Assembly: GCF_001905845.1 (NCBI RefSeq)
Contig: NZ_LIVZ01000011.1
Location: 248,001 to 312,000, forward strand
Reading direction: 5' to 3'
Length of the DNA stretch: 64,000 nucleotides
DNA from: Streptomyces sp. TSRI0107
Lineage (GTDB): Bacteria; Actinomycetota; Actinomycetes; Streptomycetales; Streptomycetaceae
Position 1 is the stretch's first letter; each line of letters opens with the position of its first letter. Under the pieces are notes generated by a model. It was given only the letters and a program-made list of their open reading frames with translations, was not told where the DNA came from and did no database searches. Below, one piece after another: positions 52,995 to 61,993 of this stretch. Made by a program: the position numbers and the translations under genes.

Positions 52995-54838
52995 GCGGTC
53001 TCCTCGATCTCTTCGAGCTCGTCCAACTTGCTCAACTTGTTCAACTCGTCCAGCTCATCCAGCTCGTCGAGGACGTCACCGGCCGAGGCCTGCTCCTCGT
53101 CCGTCTCCTCGTCCGTCTCGCGGGTCACCACCGCGCGGTACCGCGGCTCCTCGTGCACCAGCTCCCGGTGCGTCCCGACCGCCGCGGCCTCGCCCTCGTG
53201 CACCAGCACCACCCGGTCCGCGCGGTCCAGCAGCAGCGGCGAGGAGGTGAACACGACCGTCGTACGGCCGTCCCGCAGGTCCCGCAGACCCTCGGCGATC
53301 CGCGCCTCGGTGTGGGAGTCGACGGCCGACGTCGGCTCGTCCAGCACCAGCACCTCGGGGTCGGTGAGCAGCGACCGGGCGAGTGCCAGCCGCTGGCGCT
53401 GGCCGCCCGACAGGGACCGGCCGCGTTCGGTGATCCGGGCGTCCATCGGGTCGTCGGCTCCGAGCGAACCCTGCACGAGGGCGGCCAGTACGTCCTCGCA
53501 CTGTGCGGCCGCCAGCGCCGCGGCGGCGCCGACCACGCCCGAGGCAGGCACGTCGAGCAGGTCCCGCAGGGTGCCCGAGAGGAGCACCGGGTCCTTGTCC
53601 TGGACGAGGACGGCCGTGCGGGCGGAGTCGAGCGGCAGTTCGTCGAGCGGCACCCCGCCGAGCAGGGCGGACGTGCCCGCCTCGGAGGAGTGCCCGCCCA
53701 GCCGCTCCGCCAGCCGTCCGGCCGCGTCCGGGTCGCCGCAGACCACCGCGGTGAACCGGCCGGCGGGGGCGAGCAGACCGGTGACCGGGTCGTACAGGTC
53801 TCCGGCCGGCAGTTCGGCGGCGCGTGATCCCTCGGTGTCGGTGGCCCGCTCCAGCGACAGCACGCGCGCGGCCCGCCGGGCCGAGGGGCGCGAGAAGGAG
53901 TACGCCATCGCGATCTCCTCGAAGTGCCGCAGCGGGTAGGTCATGATCATGACGGAGCTGTAGACGGTGACCAGTTCGCCGACGCTGATCCGGCCCTCAC
54001 GGGCCAGGTGGACGCCGTACCAGACGACCGTGACGAGCAGCAGTCCCGGCAGCAGCACCTGGATCGCGGAGATCAGTGACCACATGCGGGCGCTGCGCAC
54101 GGCCGCGTGGCGGACCTCCTGGGAGGCGCGGCGGTAGCGGTCCAGGAACAGTTCCTCGCCGCCGATGCCGCGCAGCACCCGCAGGCCCGCCACGGTGTCG
54201 GAGGCCAGTTCGGTGGCCCGCCCCGCCTTCTCGCGCTGGACGTCGGCCCGTCGGGTCGCGCGGGGGAGCAGCGGCAGTACCGCGAGTGCCAACACGGGCA
54301 GGCCGATCGCGACGACGACTCCGAGCGCGGGCTGGTAGACGACCAGACCGACGGCGACCAGCACGACGGTGAGGGCGGCGGCGGTGAACCGGGACACGGC
54401 CTCCACGAACCAGCCGATCTTCTCCACGTCACCGGTGGAGACGGCCACCACCTCACCGGCCGCGACCCGCCGGGTCAGTGCCGAGCCGAGCTGTGCGGCC
54501 TTGCGGGCCAGCAGCTGCTGGACGCGGGCGGCCGCGGTGATCCAGTTGGTGACGGCGGCCCGGTGCAGGAAGGTGTCGCCGACCGCGACGCCGATCCCGC
54601 ACAGCGCCAGCAGTCCGCCCGCGAGCGCGAGCCGGGAGCCGGAGCGGTCGACGACGGCCTCGACGGCGATCCCGACGCAGAACGGCAGCATGGAGACGGA
54701 GAGGAAGTGCAACAGGCCCCAGGCCAGCGACTTCAGCTGGCCGCCCAGCTGGTTCCGGCCGAGCCACCACAGGAATCGGGGCCCCGAGCGCGCGTCCGGC
54801 ACACCCGGGTCGGGGAACGGAAGGTCTTGGATCTGCAT
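52991..54838 (-). CDS. ABC exporter half, degenerate Walker A and H-loop, intact LSGGQ
   Basis: The 615-residue protein starts at ATG 54838; the longer open frame to 55060 is not coding. Six membrane segments precede the ATPase domain. The signature is canonical (LSGGQRQRLALARSLL, about 476) and Walker B is VLVLDEPTSAVD, but the Walker A region reads VVCGDPDAAGRLAERL (about 368) with no GKS/T, and the H-loop is VVFTSSPLLL with Ser in place of His. It therefore supplies only the signature half of the single working site. The C-terminus is an acidic leucine-rich tail (LDELDELDELNKLSKLDELE) that could form a coiled coil. Confidence 0.92.
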   Translation of the reverse strand: MQIQDLPFPDPGVPDARSGPRFLWWLGRNQLGGQLKSLAWGLLHFLSVSMLPFCVGIAVEAVVDRSGSRLALAGGLLALCGIGVAVGDTFLHRAAVTNWITAAARVQQLLARKAAQLGSALTRRVAAGEVVAVSTGDVEKIGWFVEAVSRFTAAALTVVLVAVGLVVYQPALGVVVAIGLPVLALAVLPLLPRATRRADVQREKAGRATELASDTVAGLRVLRGIGGEELFLDRYRRASQEVRHAAVRSARMWSLISAIQVLLPGLLLVTVVWYGVHLAREGRISVGELVTVYSSVMIMTYPLRHFEEIAMAYSFSRPSARRAARVLSLERATDTEGSRAAELPAGDLYDPVTGLLAPAGRFTAVVCGDPDAAGRLAERLGGHSSEAGTSALLGGVPLDELPLDSARTAVLVQDKDPVLLSGTLRDLLDVPASGVVGAAAALAAAQCEDVLAALVQGSLGADDPMDARITERGRSLSGGQRQRLALARSLLTDPEVLVLDEPTSAVDSHTEARIAEGLRDLRDGRTTVVFTSSPLLLDRADRVVLVHEGEAAAVGTHRELVHEEPRYRAVVTRETDEETDEEQASAGDVLDELDELDELNKLSKLDELEEIEETA

Positions 54839-54913
54839 GACGTCCCAGGGGCTCGTGTCAAGGGATGAACGGCGACAGCAAACCGTGCAAGGTTGACGTC
54901 CGGCGCAGGCCGA

Positions 54914-54929
54914 TAGCAAGCGCTTTTCC
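54914..54929. promoter_or_regulatory. LacI-type operator candidate upstream of PNGase-A-like gene
   Basis: The palindrome AAGCGCTT (54918-54925) in the context TAGCAAGCGCTTTTCC is typical of LacI-family sugar repressors in Streptomyces. It lies about 140 bp upstream of the secreted PNGase-like gene in the 227-bp divergent region. Confidence 0.4.
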
Positions 54930-55065
54930 ACCGGAGCGCACGAAACAGGCAACCCGTGGCCGGGTGATGAGTGGCGGGTGGTGGCGGGAGGGGCGGGAGG
55001 TGGCCGACGGGTGGCCGAGGGGGCCTCGTTGCGGGGTGCCGCCGAACTCCCGTAGAACACCCGCC

Positions 55066-56721
55066 ATGAGAAGCCGGTTTATCATGTCCATGCTCACCGG
55101 AGCGGCCCTCCTGGCCGGCACCCTGGTCGGCGCGACCGGTGCCCGGGCGGCCGACGTGCCCGCCGAATTCGGCACCGACTGGCACGACCCGGTCACCGCC
55201 GCACCGCCCGTCCCCAGGCCGGACACCAAGTCCTGCGAAGTGACCCTCGCCGAGGCCCGGTTCCGCGACTTCACCCCCTACCGCGGCACCTACACCCCGC
55301 CCGACGACTGCGGCGACCGCTGGAGCAAGGTGGTCCTGCGCCTCGACGGCAACGTGAAAGGCCGTCAGTACGACCGTCTGGGATACGTCAGCGTCGGTGG
55401 CGTCGAGATCTTCCGCACCTCGACCCCGCAGCCGTCACCGGACGGCATCGAGTGGTCCGTCGAGAAGGACGTCACCCGCTACACCCCCACCCTCCGCCGC
55501 GCCCAGGACGTCGAGATGCTGATCGGCAACGTCGTCGACGACACGTACACGGGCGTCATCGACGTCGAGGTCACGCTGACCTTCTACGCCGACGGCCGCG
55601 ACGACCACACCGCCGGCCCCGCCGAACCGGCAGTGGCCGACCGGGGCATACCCGACCGCGTCCTCACCCTCAGCGCCGACTCGACCCTCACCACCCCGCG
55701 CAACAGCGAACGCGTCATCGCCGAGGTGTACGCCACGGGCTCCGGCGGCGGCTGCGAGGAGTACTGGTACCTGACGGTGCCGCCCGCCGCGCCCTACTCC
55801 TGCCAGGCCGACGACGGCCCGTACCGCGAGGTGCGGATCCGGGTCGACGGGCAACCGGCCGGAATCGCCGCGCCGTTCCCGACCGTGTGGACCGGCGGCT
55901 GGTCCAACCCCTTCCTCTGGTACGTCGTCCCGGGCCCGCGCGCCTTCGACGTCAAGCCCCTCACCTACGACCTCACCCCCTTCGCCGGACTCCTCAACGA
56001 CGGCCGCCCGCACCGGATCGAGGTCTCCGTCGCCGGCCTGCCCGAGGGCCGCGACGGCTGGAGCACCCCCGTCAACGTCCTGGTCTGGCAGGACGAGAAG
56101 CGCGCTCACGTGCCGGGCGGGCTCGTCACCTCCCAGGCGGGCGCTCCGGTGAACTCCTCGACGTACACGCCGGGTTCGGAGGACCATGAGCACCGCGTGG
56201 ACACCGTGGGCGGCGGCCGGCTGACCGTCTCCGGGTACGTCGACACCTCGCACGGCCGGGTCACCACCACCGTCAGCCGCACCCTGGCCCACACCTCCAC
56301 GCACCGCTGGACCGACGGCGAGAGCACGGACGCGCTCGACGCCGAGTGGAGCGACGCCGAGACCGTGACCGTCGACGGACGCGGACCGGCCCGTTCCACG
56401 CGCACCGAGCGGACGTACACGATGGACGGCACGACCACGCTCGGCGCGGGGGACCGGCTCCGCACCGTGCTGACCCTCGGCGACCGGGCCACGGCCGTCA
56501 CCGCGCAGGGCGGCCGGCGCACCGCCTGGTCACGGCTCGACGACACCTACACCGGTGACGCCACCTACACCGCGAACGTACCGCGCGACCAGCGGCACGC
56601 GGTCGGCACGACGAGCGAGCGCTACCGGCTGTACGGATCGCAGGCGGGCCGGTCCGGGTGCTACGGCCGTACGCTCACGACCGTTCAGGGCGTGCTCACG
56701 GAGGACCGGGCCGACTGCTGA
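55066..56721 (+). CDS. Secreted PNGase-A-like peptide amidase
   Basis: The 551-residue protein has a Sec signal (MRSRFIMSMLTGAALLAGTL, cleavage near ARA-AD, about residue 29). The rest resembles peptide-N4-(N-acetylglucosaminyl)asparagine amidase A: RDFTPYRGTYTPPDDCGDRW, VVLRLDGNVKGRQYDRLG, then GGVEIFRTSTPQPSPDGIEW and SVEKDVTRYTPTL. Later parts carry NPFLWYVVPGPRAFDVKPLT and YDLTPFAGLLNDG. Plant PNGase A releases N-glycans from glycoproteins. A LacI-type operator upstream would fit glycan-dependent control. The start at 55066 is preferred since the frame upstream has no binding site. Confidence 0.82.
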   Translation: MRSRFIMSMLTGAALLAGTLVGATGARAADVPAEFGTDWHDPVTAAPPVPRPDTKSCEVTLAEARFRDFTPYRGTYTPPDDCGDRWSKVVLRLDGNVKGRQYDRLGYVSVGGVEIFRTSTPQPSPDGIEWSVEKDVTRYTPTLRRAQDVEMLIGNVVDDTYTGVIDVEVTLTFYADGRDDHTAGPAEPAVADRGIPDRVLTLSADSTLTTPRNSERVIAEVYATGSGGGCEEYWYLTVPPAAPYSCQADDGPYREVRIRVDGQPAGIAAPFPTVWTGGWSNPFLWYVVPGPRAFDVKPLTYDLTPFAGLLNDGRPHRIEVSVAGLPEGRDGWSTPVNVLVWQDEKRAHVPGGLVTSQAGAPVNSSTYTPGSEDHEHRVDTVGGGRLTVSGYVDTSHGRVTTTVSRTLAHTSTHRWTDGESTDALDAEWSDAETVTVDGRGPARSTRTERTYTMDGTTTLGAGDRLRTVLTLGDRATAVTAQGGRRTAWSRLDDTYTGDATYTANVPRDQRHAVGTTSERYRLYGSQAGRSGCYGRTLTTVQGVLTEDRADC

Positions 56722-56752
56722 GGCGAAGCTGCCGAGACGAGCGAGAAAGGTT

Positions 56753-57202
56753 TCAGCAGCTCCGCTCGCCGCCCCCGTCCACCAACGTGTCCAGCAACCC
56801 CTCGAGCATGCTCCGCTGATCATCCGACAGTGGCGCCAGGATCTCGTCGGCCGCGGAACGCCGCGCGCCCCGCAGTTCGCGCAGCGCCTCGCGGCCGTCG
56901 TCGGTCAGCTCTATGCGGATCACCCGCCGGTTCGCCGGATCCGGCACCCGGCGCACCTTGCCGCTTGCCTCCAGCCCGTCGACCAGCGTCGTCACGGCCC
57001 GCGGCACGACCTCCAGGCGCTCCGCGAGGTCGGCCATGCGGGGCGGCGAGCCATAGTGCGCGAGCGTGCGCAGCAGCCGGGACTGGGCGGGGGTGATACC
57101 CAGGCCGCGCTGTTCCAGATGACGCTTCTGGATGCGGTGCACCCGGCGGGTGAGCCGCAGCAGCTGCTCGGCGAGCAGGGCGTCGGGATCGGGCGTGGTC
57201 AT
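56753..57202 (-). CDS. MarR-family regulator
   Basis: The 149-residue protein has the MarR winged helix: GITPAQSRLLRTLAHYGSPP, RMADLAERLEVVPRAVTTLV, then DGLEASGKVRRVPDPANRRV. It is divergent from an ABC exporter gene, and a dyad TCATTGT-N11-ACAATGA in the 89-bp region between them is a likely operator. The start codon is close to a possible -10 box, so the mRNA may be leaderless. By context it represses the exporter and itself until a ligand binds. Confidence 0.92.
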   Translation of the reverse strand: MTTPDPDALLAEQLLRLTRRVHRIQKRHLEQRGLGITPAQSRLLRTLAHYGSPPRMADLAERLEVVPRAVTTLVDGLEASGKVRRVPDPANRRVIRIELTDDGREALRELRGARRSAADEILAPLSDDQRSMLEGLLDTLVDGGGERSC

Positions 57203-57226
57203 ACGGGAACAATATCAGGACACCGT

Positions 57227-57251
57227 TCATTGTGAGTATAGGTAACAATGA
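57227..57251. promoter_or_regulatory. MarR operator candidate
   Basis: TCATTGT (57227-57233) and ACAATGA (57245-57251) are perfect inverted arms with 11 bp between. The dyad lies 25 bp from the MarR start and 40 bp from the ABC exporter start. Confidence 0.6.
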
Positions 57252-57291
57252 GCTACGATCCTCAATCGGTCCCGTCCCTCCGTAGGAGCCC

Positions 57292-59094
57292 ATGCACCCC
57301 GACAACGAACCCGCCTGGAGCCCGACCGCCGACGCCAAGGAACAACCCCGGCAGGTGCGCCGCATCCTCGCGCTCTTCCGCCCCTACCGCGGCCGTCTCG
57401 CCGTCGTCGGCCTGCTGGTCGGCGCCTCGTCCGTGGTCTCGGTGGCCACGCCGTTCCTGCTGAAGGCGATCCTCGACGTCGCGATCCCGCAGCAGCGCAC
57501 CGGCCTGCTCACCCTGCTCGCGCTGGGGATGATCCTCAGCGCCGTCCTCACCAGCGTCTTCGGCGTGCTGCAGACCCTGGTCTCCACCACGGTCGGGCAG
57601 CGGGTCATGCACGATCTGCGCACCGCGGTCTACGGCCGCCTGCAGCGTATGTCGCTGGCGTTCTTCACCCGCACCCGCACCGGCGAGGTCCAGTCCCGCA
57701 TCGCCAACGACATCGGCGGCATGCAGGCCACCGTCACCTCCACCGCGACCTCGCTGGTCTCCAACCTCACCGGCGTGATCGCCACGATCGTCGCGATGAT
57801 CGCCCTGGACTGGCGGCTGACCGTGGTCTCGCTGATCCTGCTGCCGGTCTTCGTGTGGATCAGCCGCCGGGTGGGCAACGAGCGCCGGAAGATCACCACC
57901 CAGCGCCAGAAACAGATGGCCACCATGGCCGCCACGGTCACCGAGTCGCTGTCGGTCAGCGGCATCCTGCTCGGCCGCACCATGGGCCGCGCGGAGTCGC
58001 TGACGAAGTCGTTCGCCGACGAGTCGGAGCGCCTGGTCGACCTGGAGGTCCGGTCCAACATGGCGGGCCGCTGGCGGATGGCGGTGATCACGATCGTCAT
58101 GGCCGCCCTGCCCGCCGTCATCTACTGGACCGCCGGCCTCGCCCTGGCCCTCGGCGGTCCGGACGTCTCCCTAGGCACGATCGTCGCCTTCGTCTCCCTC
58201 CAGCAGGGCCTGTTCCGTCCGACGGTCAGCCTGCTCGGCACCGGCGTGCAGATCCAGACCTCGCTGGCGCTCTTCCAGCGCATCTTCGAGTACCTCGACC
58301 TGCCGATCGACATCACCGAGCGGGAGAGCCCGGTCCGTCTCGACAAGGTCAAGGGCGAGGTCCGCTTCGAGAACGTCGAGTTCCGCTACGACGACCAGGG
58401 CGCCCCCGTCCTCGACGGCATCGACCTCACCGTCCCGGCCGGCGGCAGTCTCGCCATCGTCGGCCCGACCGGTGCCGGCAAGTCCACCCTCGGCTACCTG
58501 GTGCCCCGGCTGTACGACGTCACGGGCGGCCGGGTCACCCTCGACGGCGTCGACGTGCGCGACCTCGACTTCGACACCCTCGCCCGCGCGGTCGGCGTGG
58601 TCTCCCAGGAGACGTACCTGTTCCACGCGACCGTCGCCGACAACCTGCGCTTCGCCAAGCCCGACGCCACCGACGAGGAACTGCACGAGGCGGCCCGCGC
58701 CGCCCAGATCCACGACCACATCGCGGCCCTGCCCGACGGGTACGACACCGTGGTCGGCGAGCGCGGCCACCGGTTCTCGGGCGGCGAGAAGCAGCGGCTG
58801 GCCATCGCCCGCACCATCCTGCGCGATCCGCCGGTGCTGATCCTCGACGAGGCGACCAGCGCCCTGGACACCGGCACCGAGCACGCGGTGCAGCAGGCGA
58901 TCGACGCGCTCTCGGCGGGCCGTACCACGCTCACCATCGCGCACCGCCTGTCCACCGTCCGGGGTGCCGACCAGATCGTGGTGCTCGACTCCGGCCGCGC
59001 GGCCGAACGGGGCACGCACGAGCAGCTGCTGGCGCTGGACGGGCGCTACGCGGCGCTGGTGCGCAGGGACGCCCAACTGGAGCCGACAAGATGA
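57292..59094 (+). CDS. ABC exporter (homodimeric type), MarR-linked
   Basis: The 600-residue half-transporter has six membrane segments within residues about 35-325 and a canonical ATPase domain: Walker A VGPTGAGKST (about 391), Q-loop VVSQETYLF, signature FSGGEKQRLAIARTIL (about 495), Walker B VLILDEATSALD and H-loop IAHRLS. All motifs are intact, unlike the heterodimeric pair 3 kb to the left. TAGGAG precedes the ATG. Gene context with a divergent MarR repressor suggests a drug or lipid exporter induced by its substrate. Confidence 0.93.
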   Translation: MHPDNEPAWSPTADAKEQPRQVRRILALFRPYRGRLAVVGLLVGASSVVSVATPFLLKAILDVAIPQQRTGLLTLLALGMILSAVLTSVFGVLQTLVSTTVGQRVMHDLRTAVYGRLQRMSLAFFTRTRTGEVQSRIANDIGGMQATVTSTATSLVSNLTGVIATIVAMIALDWRLTVVSLILLPVFVWISRRVGNERRKITTQRQKQMATMAATVTESLSVSGILLGRTMGRAESLTKSFADESERLVDLEVRSNMAGRWRMAVITIVMAALPAVIYWTAGLALALGGPDVSLGTIVAFVSLQQGLFRPTVSLLGTGVQIQTSLALFQRIFEYLDLPIDITERESPVRLDKVKGEVRFENVEFRYDDQGAPVLDGIDLTVPAGGSLAIVGPTGAGKSTLGYLVPRLYDVTGGRVTLDGVDVRDLDFDTLARAVGVVSQETYLFHATVADNLRFAKPDATDEELHEAARAAQIHDHIAALPDGYDTVVGERGHRFSGGEKQRLAIARTILRDPPVLILDEATSALDTGTEHAVQQAIDALSAGRTTLTIAHRLSTVRGADQIVVLDSGRAAERGTHEQLLALDGRYAALVRRDAQLEPTR

Positions 59095-59147
59095 AGATAT
59101 GCCGGAGTATGCCGGGTTTGTGACGATGTGCGGGTTACCGTGCCCGC

Positions 59148-60011
59148 ATGCAGATGAACACTCCGTCACGGAAAACGATCCGACTGACGCGCCGGGGCCG
59201 CCTGGCCCTCATCGCGACCGGAGCCGTCGTGGCCGGCACCGCCGTGGCGGTGCCGCTGCTGACCGTCCAGGACCAGGAGGAGGAGAAGAAGCCCACCTCC
59301 CTCGTCATCCGCGAGGGCTGGCGCGCCGCCCAGGTCTACGCGGCCGTCGACAAGGCCCTCGAACTGCCCCCGGGCGCCACCAAGAAGTCCCTGGACAAGG
59401 CCGACCTCAAGCTGCCGATCGACGCCGAGGGCAACCCGGAGGGCTACCTCTTCCCGGCGAGGTATCCGCTGGCGGAGAAGACCACGCCCGAGGAACTGCT
59501 GACGGCGATGGTCGACACCGGGAACAAGAAGTTCAACGGCGCCCCGATCGCCGCCGGCGCCCAGCGCAACGCCATGAACGTCTACCAGGCCGTCACCATC
59601 GCCAGCCTCGTCCAGGCCGAGGCCGCCACCAAGGCCGACATGGGCAAGGTGGCCCGGGTGATCTTCAACCGGCTGGAACGCGGCATGCCCCTGCAGATGG
59701 ACTCCACCATCAACTACGCCCTCGACCGGGCACCGGCGTCGACCACGCTGGAGGACACCCGCATCGACAGCCCCTACAACTCGTACCAGCGCATGGGCCT
59801 GCCGCCCACCCCGATCGACAACCCGGGCGAGGAGGCGGTGCGGGCCGCGATCAGCCCGACGCCGGGCGACTGGCTGTACTACGTCACGGTCAAGCCGGGC
59901 GACACCCGCTTCACCGCCGAGTACGAAGAGCACCAGCGCAATCTGGCCGAGTTCGAAGCGCGGCGGAAGAGCGCCGATGCCGCGCGGAAGAGCCAGAGCC
60001 CGAACGGGTGA
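59148..60011 (+). CDS. mltG: MltG-like endolytic transglycosylase
   Basis: The 287-residue protein has a single N-terminal membrane anchor (residues about 19-40, LALIATGAVVAGTAVAVPLL) and a YceG-like catalytic domain. Diagnostic segments are NPEGYLFPARYPLAEKTTPE, VTIASLVQAEAATKADMGKV (the catalytic Glu is expected here), ARVIFNRLERGMPLQMDST and SPYNSYQRMGLPPTPIDNPG. MltG cuts nascent glycan strands and ends peptidoglycan polymerisation. It is shorter than the E. coli enzyme and isolated from the usual aroE/ruvX neighbours, so it is probably a second copy rather than the housekeeping one. Confidence 0.9.
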   Translation: MQMNTPSRKTIRLTRRGRLALIATGAVVAGTAVAVPLLTVQDQEEEKKPTSLVIREGWRAAQVYAAVDKALELPPGATKKSLDKADLKLPIDAEGNPEGYLFPARYPLAEKTTPEELLTAMVDTGNKKFNGAPIAAGAQRNAMNVYQAVTIASLVQAEAATKADMGKVARVIFNRLERGMPLQMDSTINYALDRAPASTTLEDTRIDSPYNSYQRMGLPPTPIDNPGEEAVRAAISPTPGDWLYYVTVKPGDTRFTAEYEEHQRNLAEFEARRKSADAARKSQSPNG

Positions 60012-60030
60012 GCCGGCGCCCGGCGGGACA

Positions 60031-61107
60031 TCACGCCGGGACCGGTTCCCCGTCGAGCAGTCTCCTGATGTCCCGTACGGCGGCGCGGCCCGCCCGGTTG
60101 GCGCCGATGGTGCTCGCCGACGGACCGTAGCCGACCAGATGAACGCGCGGATCGACGACCGCGCGCGTCCCCTCGACGCGGATGCCGCCACCCGGCTCCC
60201 GCAGTCTCAGCGGCGTCAGATGGTCGATCGCGGCGCGGAACCCGGTCGCCCAGAGAATCACGTCGGCTTCCACGTGCCGCCCGTCCTGCCACGCCACCCC
60301 GTCCGGGGTGATCCGGTCGAACATCGGCTGCCGGTCGAGGACCCCGTCGGCCAGCCCCTGCCGGATCGCGTCGTTCAGCGGGAGCCCGGTGACCGACACC
60401 ACACTCTTCGGCGGCAGCCCCTGCCGCACCCGCTCCTCGACCAGCGCGACTGCCGCGCGGCCCGCGTTCTCGTCGAACGGCCCCTCCCGGAAGACCGGCG
60501 GCCGCCGCGTCACCCAGGTGGTGGCCGCCGCGTACGGCGCGATCTCCAGCAGATGCTGCGTGCCGGAGGCGCCCCCGCCGACCACGATCACCCGCTGCCC
60601 GGCGAACTCTTCGGGCCCCGGGTACTGAGCGGTGTGCAACTGCCGCCCGCGAAAGGACTCCTGGCCGGGATAGCGCGGCCAGAAGGGCCGGTCCCAGGTG
60701 CCGGTCGCGTTGATCAGCGCCCGCGTCGCCCAGGTCCCCGCCGAGGTCTCCACCAGCAGCCGCCCGTCCGGGCCTTCCCGGACGGCCCGTACGTCGACGG
60801 GCCGCCGCACCCGCAGGTCGAAGGCCCGCTCGTACGTGGCGAAGTACTCGCTGATGACCTCCGCCGACGGCCGCGCCGGATCGGCCCCCGTCAGCTCCAT
60901 CCCCGGCAGCGCGTGCATCCCGTGCACCTTGCCGTACGTCAGGGACGGCCACCGGAACTGCCAGGCGCCGCCCGGGCCGGGGGAGTGGTCCAGCACCACA
61001 AAGTCGCGGTCCGGCTCGAAACCGGTCCGGCGCAGGTGATAGGCGCCGGCAAGTCCGGCCTGACCTGCGCCTATGACGACTACCTCGACCTCGCGTGTGT
61101 TGTTCAC
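60031..61107 (-). CDS. Flavin-containing monooxygenase-like oxidoreductase
   Basis: The protein has two Rossmann motifs: FAD-binding VVVIGAGQAGLAGAYHL at the start and NADPH-binding VIVVGGGASGTQHLLEI near residue 180. The segment GPGGAWQFRWPSLTYGKVHG matches CzcO/FMO-type enzymes, and a C-terminal ILWATGFRAAIDHL is the ATG motif. GTG 61107 gives 358 residues; the frame is open to 61164, and binding sites are weak for both. Likely an FAD- and NADPH-dependent monooxygenase for a small substrate. It is convergent with mltG, 19 bp apart. Confidence 0.88.
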   Translation of the reverse strand: MNNTREVEVVVIGAGQAGLAGAYHLRRTGFEPDRDFVVLDHSPGPGGAWQFRWPSLTYGKVHGMHALPGMELTGADPARPSAEVISEYFATYERAFDLRVRRPVDVRAVREGPDGRLLVETSAGTWATRALINATGTWDRPFWPRYPGQESFRGRQLHTAQYPGPEEFAGQRVIVVGGGASGTQHLLEIAPYAAATTWVTRRPPVFREGPFDENAGRAAVALVEERVRQGLPPKSVVSVTGLPLNDAIRQGLADGVLDRQPMFDRITPDGVAWQDGRHVEADVILWATGFRAAIDHLTPLRLREPGGGIRVEGTRAVVDPRVHLVGYGPSASTIGANRAGRAAVRDIRRLLDGEPVPA

Positions 61108-61296
61108 GCTTCTACCAACAGGGGTGAGGTCATGGATCTTCCCGCAGTGGTCTCGGCCGGTCATCGGGGCCCCGCGCCGTTCCCGGCCCAGGGCGTCGAG
61201 GAGGCCGAGCTGCGACGGTCGGCGGACGTCTCGCTCGCTGGACTCGCGATATCGGAAGCCGGGTGGTCCTGGGGCGGTCGTGGGGCACGGGCGCGG

Positions 61297-61338
61297 GGCG
61301 GATAGGTCAGGATGGGGGGCGGATGGGTCAGGATGGGG
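61297..61338 (+). repeat. 21-bp direct repeat before yjbQ
   Basis: Two head-to-tail 21-bp units (GGCGGATRGGTCAGGATGGGG) differ at one base and end two bases before the yjbQ ATG. The second copy supplies its GGATGGGGG binding site. Confidence 0.8.
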
Positions 61339-61340
61339 GC

Positions 61341-61763
61341 ATGTCAGATGCGTTCACGACCCGAGTGCTGAACATCGCCTCCGGCTCCGCGGAGACCGTC
61401 GTCGACCTCACCCGCGACTGCGAGGCCTTCCTCCAGGAAGCGGCCGCCGGGCGCGACGGCCTCCTCAACGTCTTCGTCCCGCACGCCACCGCCGGCATCG
61501 CGATCATCGAGACGGGCGCGGGCAGCGACGACGACCTGCTCGCCGCCCTGCACACCCTGCTCCCCGCCGACGACCGGTGGCAGCACCGCCACGGCAGCCC
61601 CGGCCACGGCCGCGACCACGTCCTGCCCGCCTTCGTCCCGCCGCACGCCACCCTGCCGGTGCTCGACGGCCGCCTGGAGCTGGGCACTTGGCAGTCGGTG
61701 TGTCTGGTGGACACCAACCGGGACAACCCGAACCGGAAGGTCCGGCTCAGCTTCCTCGGCTGA
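61341..61763 (+). CDS. yjbQ: YjbQ-family (UPF0047) protein
   Basis: The 140-residue protein is a UPF0047/YjbQ protein: LNVFVPHATAGIAIIETGAG, LLPADDRWQHRHGSPGHGRD, HVLPAFVPPHATLPVLDGRL and ELGTWQSVCLVDTNRDNPNR. The three conserved His and the Asp bind metal. Family members can show a weak thiamine-phosphate synthase activity in vitro; the true function is unsettled. The duplicated 21-bp sequence directly upstream is unusual. Confidence 0.92.
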   Translation: MSDAFTTRVLNIASGSAETVVDLTRDCEAFLQEAAAGRDGLLNVFVPHATAGIAIIETGAGSDDDLLAALHTLLPADDRWQHRHGSPGHGRDHVLPAFVPPHATLPVLDGRLELGTWQSVCLVDTNRDNPNRKVRLSFLG

Positions 61764-61993
61764 CGAGGGGTGCGGGGCGCGCGCTCGACGCGTCCCGCGC
61801 CGAATTCGCGGGCACGGCGGTCATGCCCTGCCCTGCCTTGCCCCGCCCAGACCGGTCTGATCAGACGATCATCCTCACCTGATCGAAGCAGTCGGACCGC
61901 TCCCCGGAGCGCGATGTCCGGATTGTCTGCATACGGTGATCGTGGACCACGAGCGGCGTCGCTCCCGTTCGGCGTGGAGAGAAAGAGGCTGGC

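Noticed and set aside
46206..53939. Very long plus-strand open frame of about 2577 codons
   Set aside because: It runs antisense to tesB, the DUF3516 helicase, the ABC genes and others, and is a shadow of high-GC coding bias. It has no binding site and no recognisable domain.
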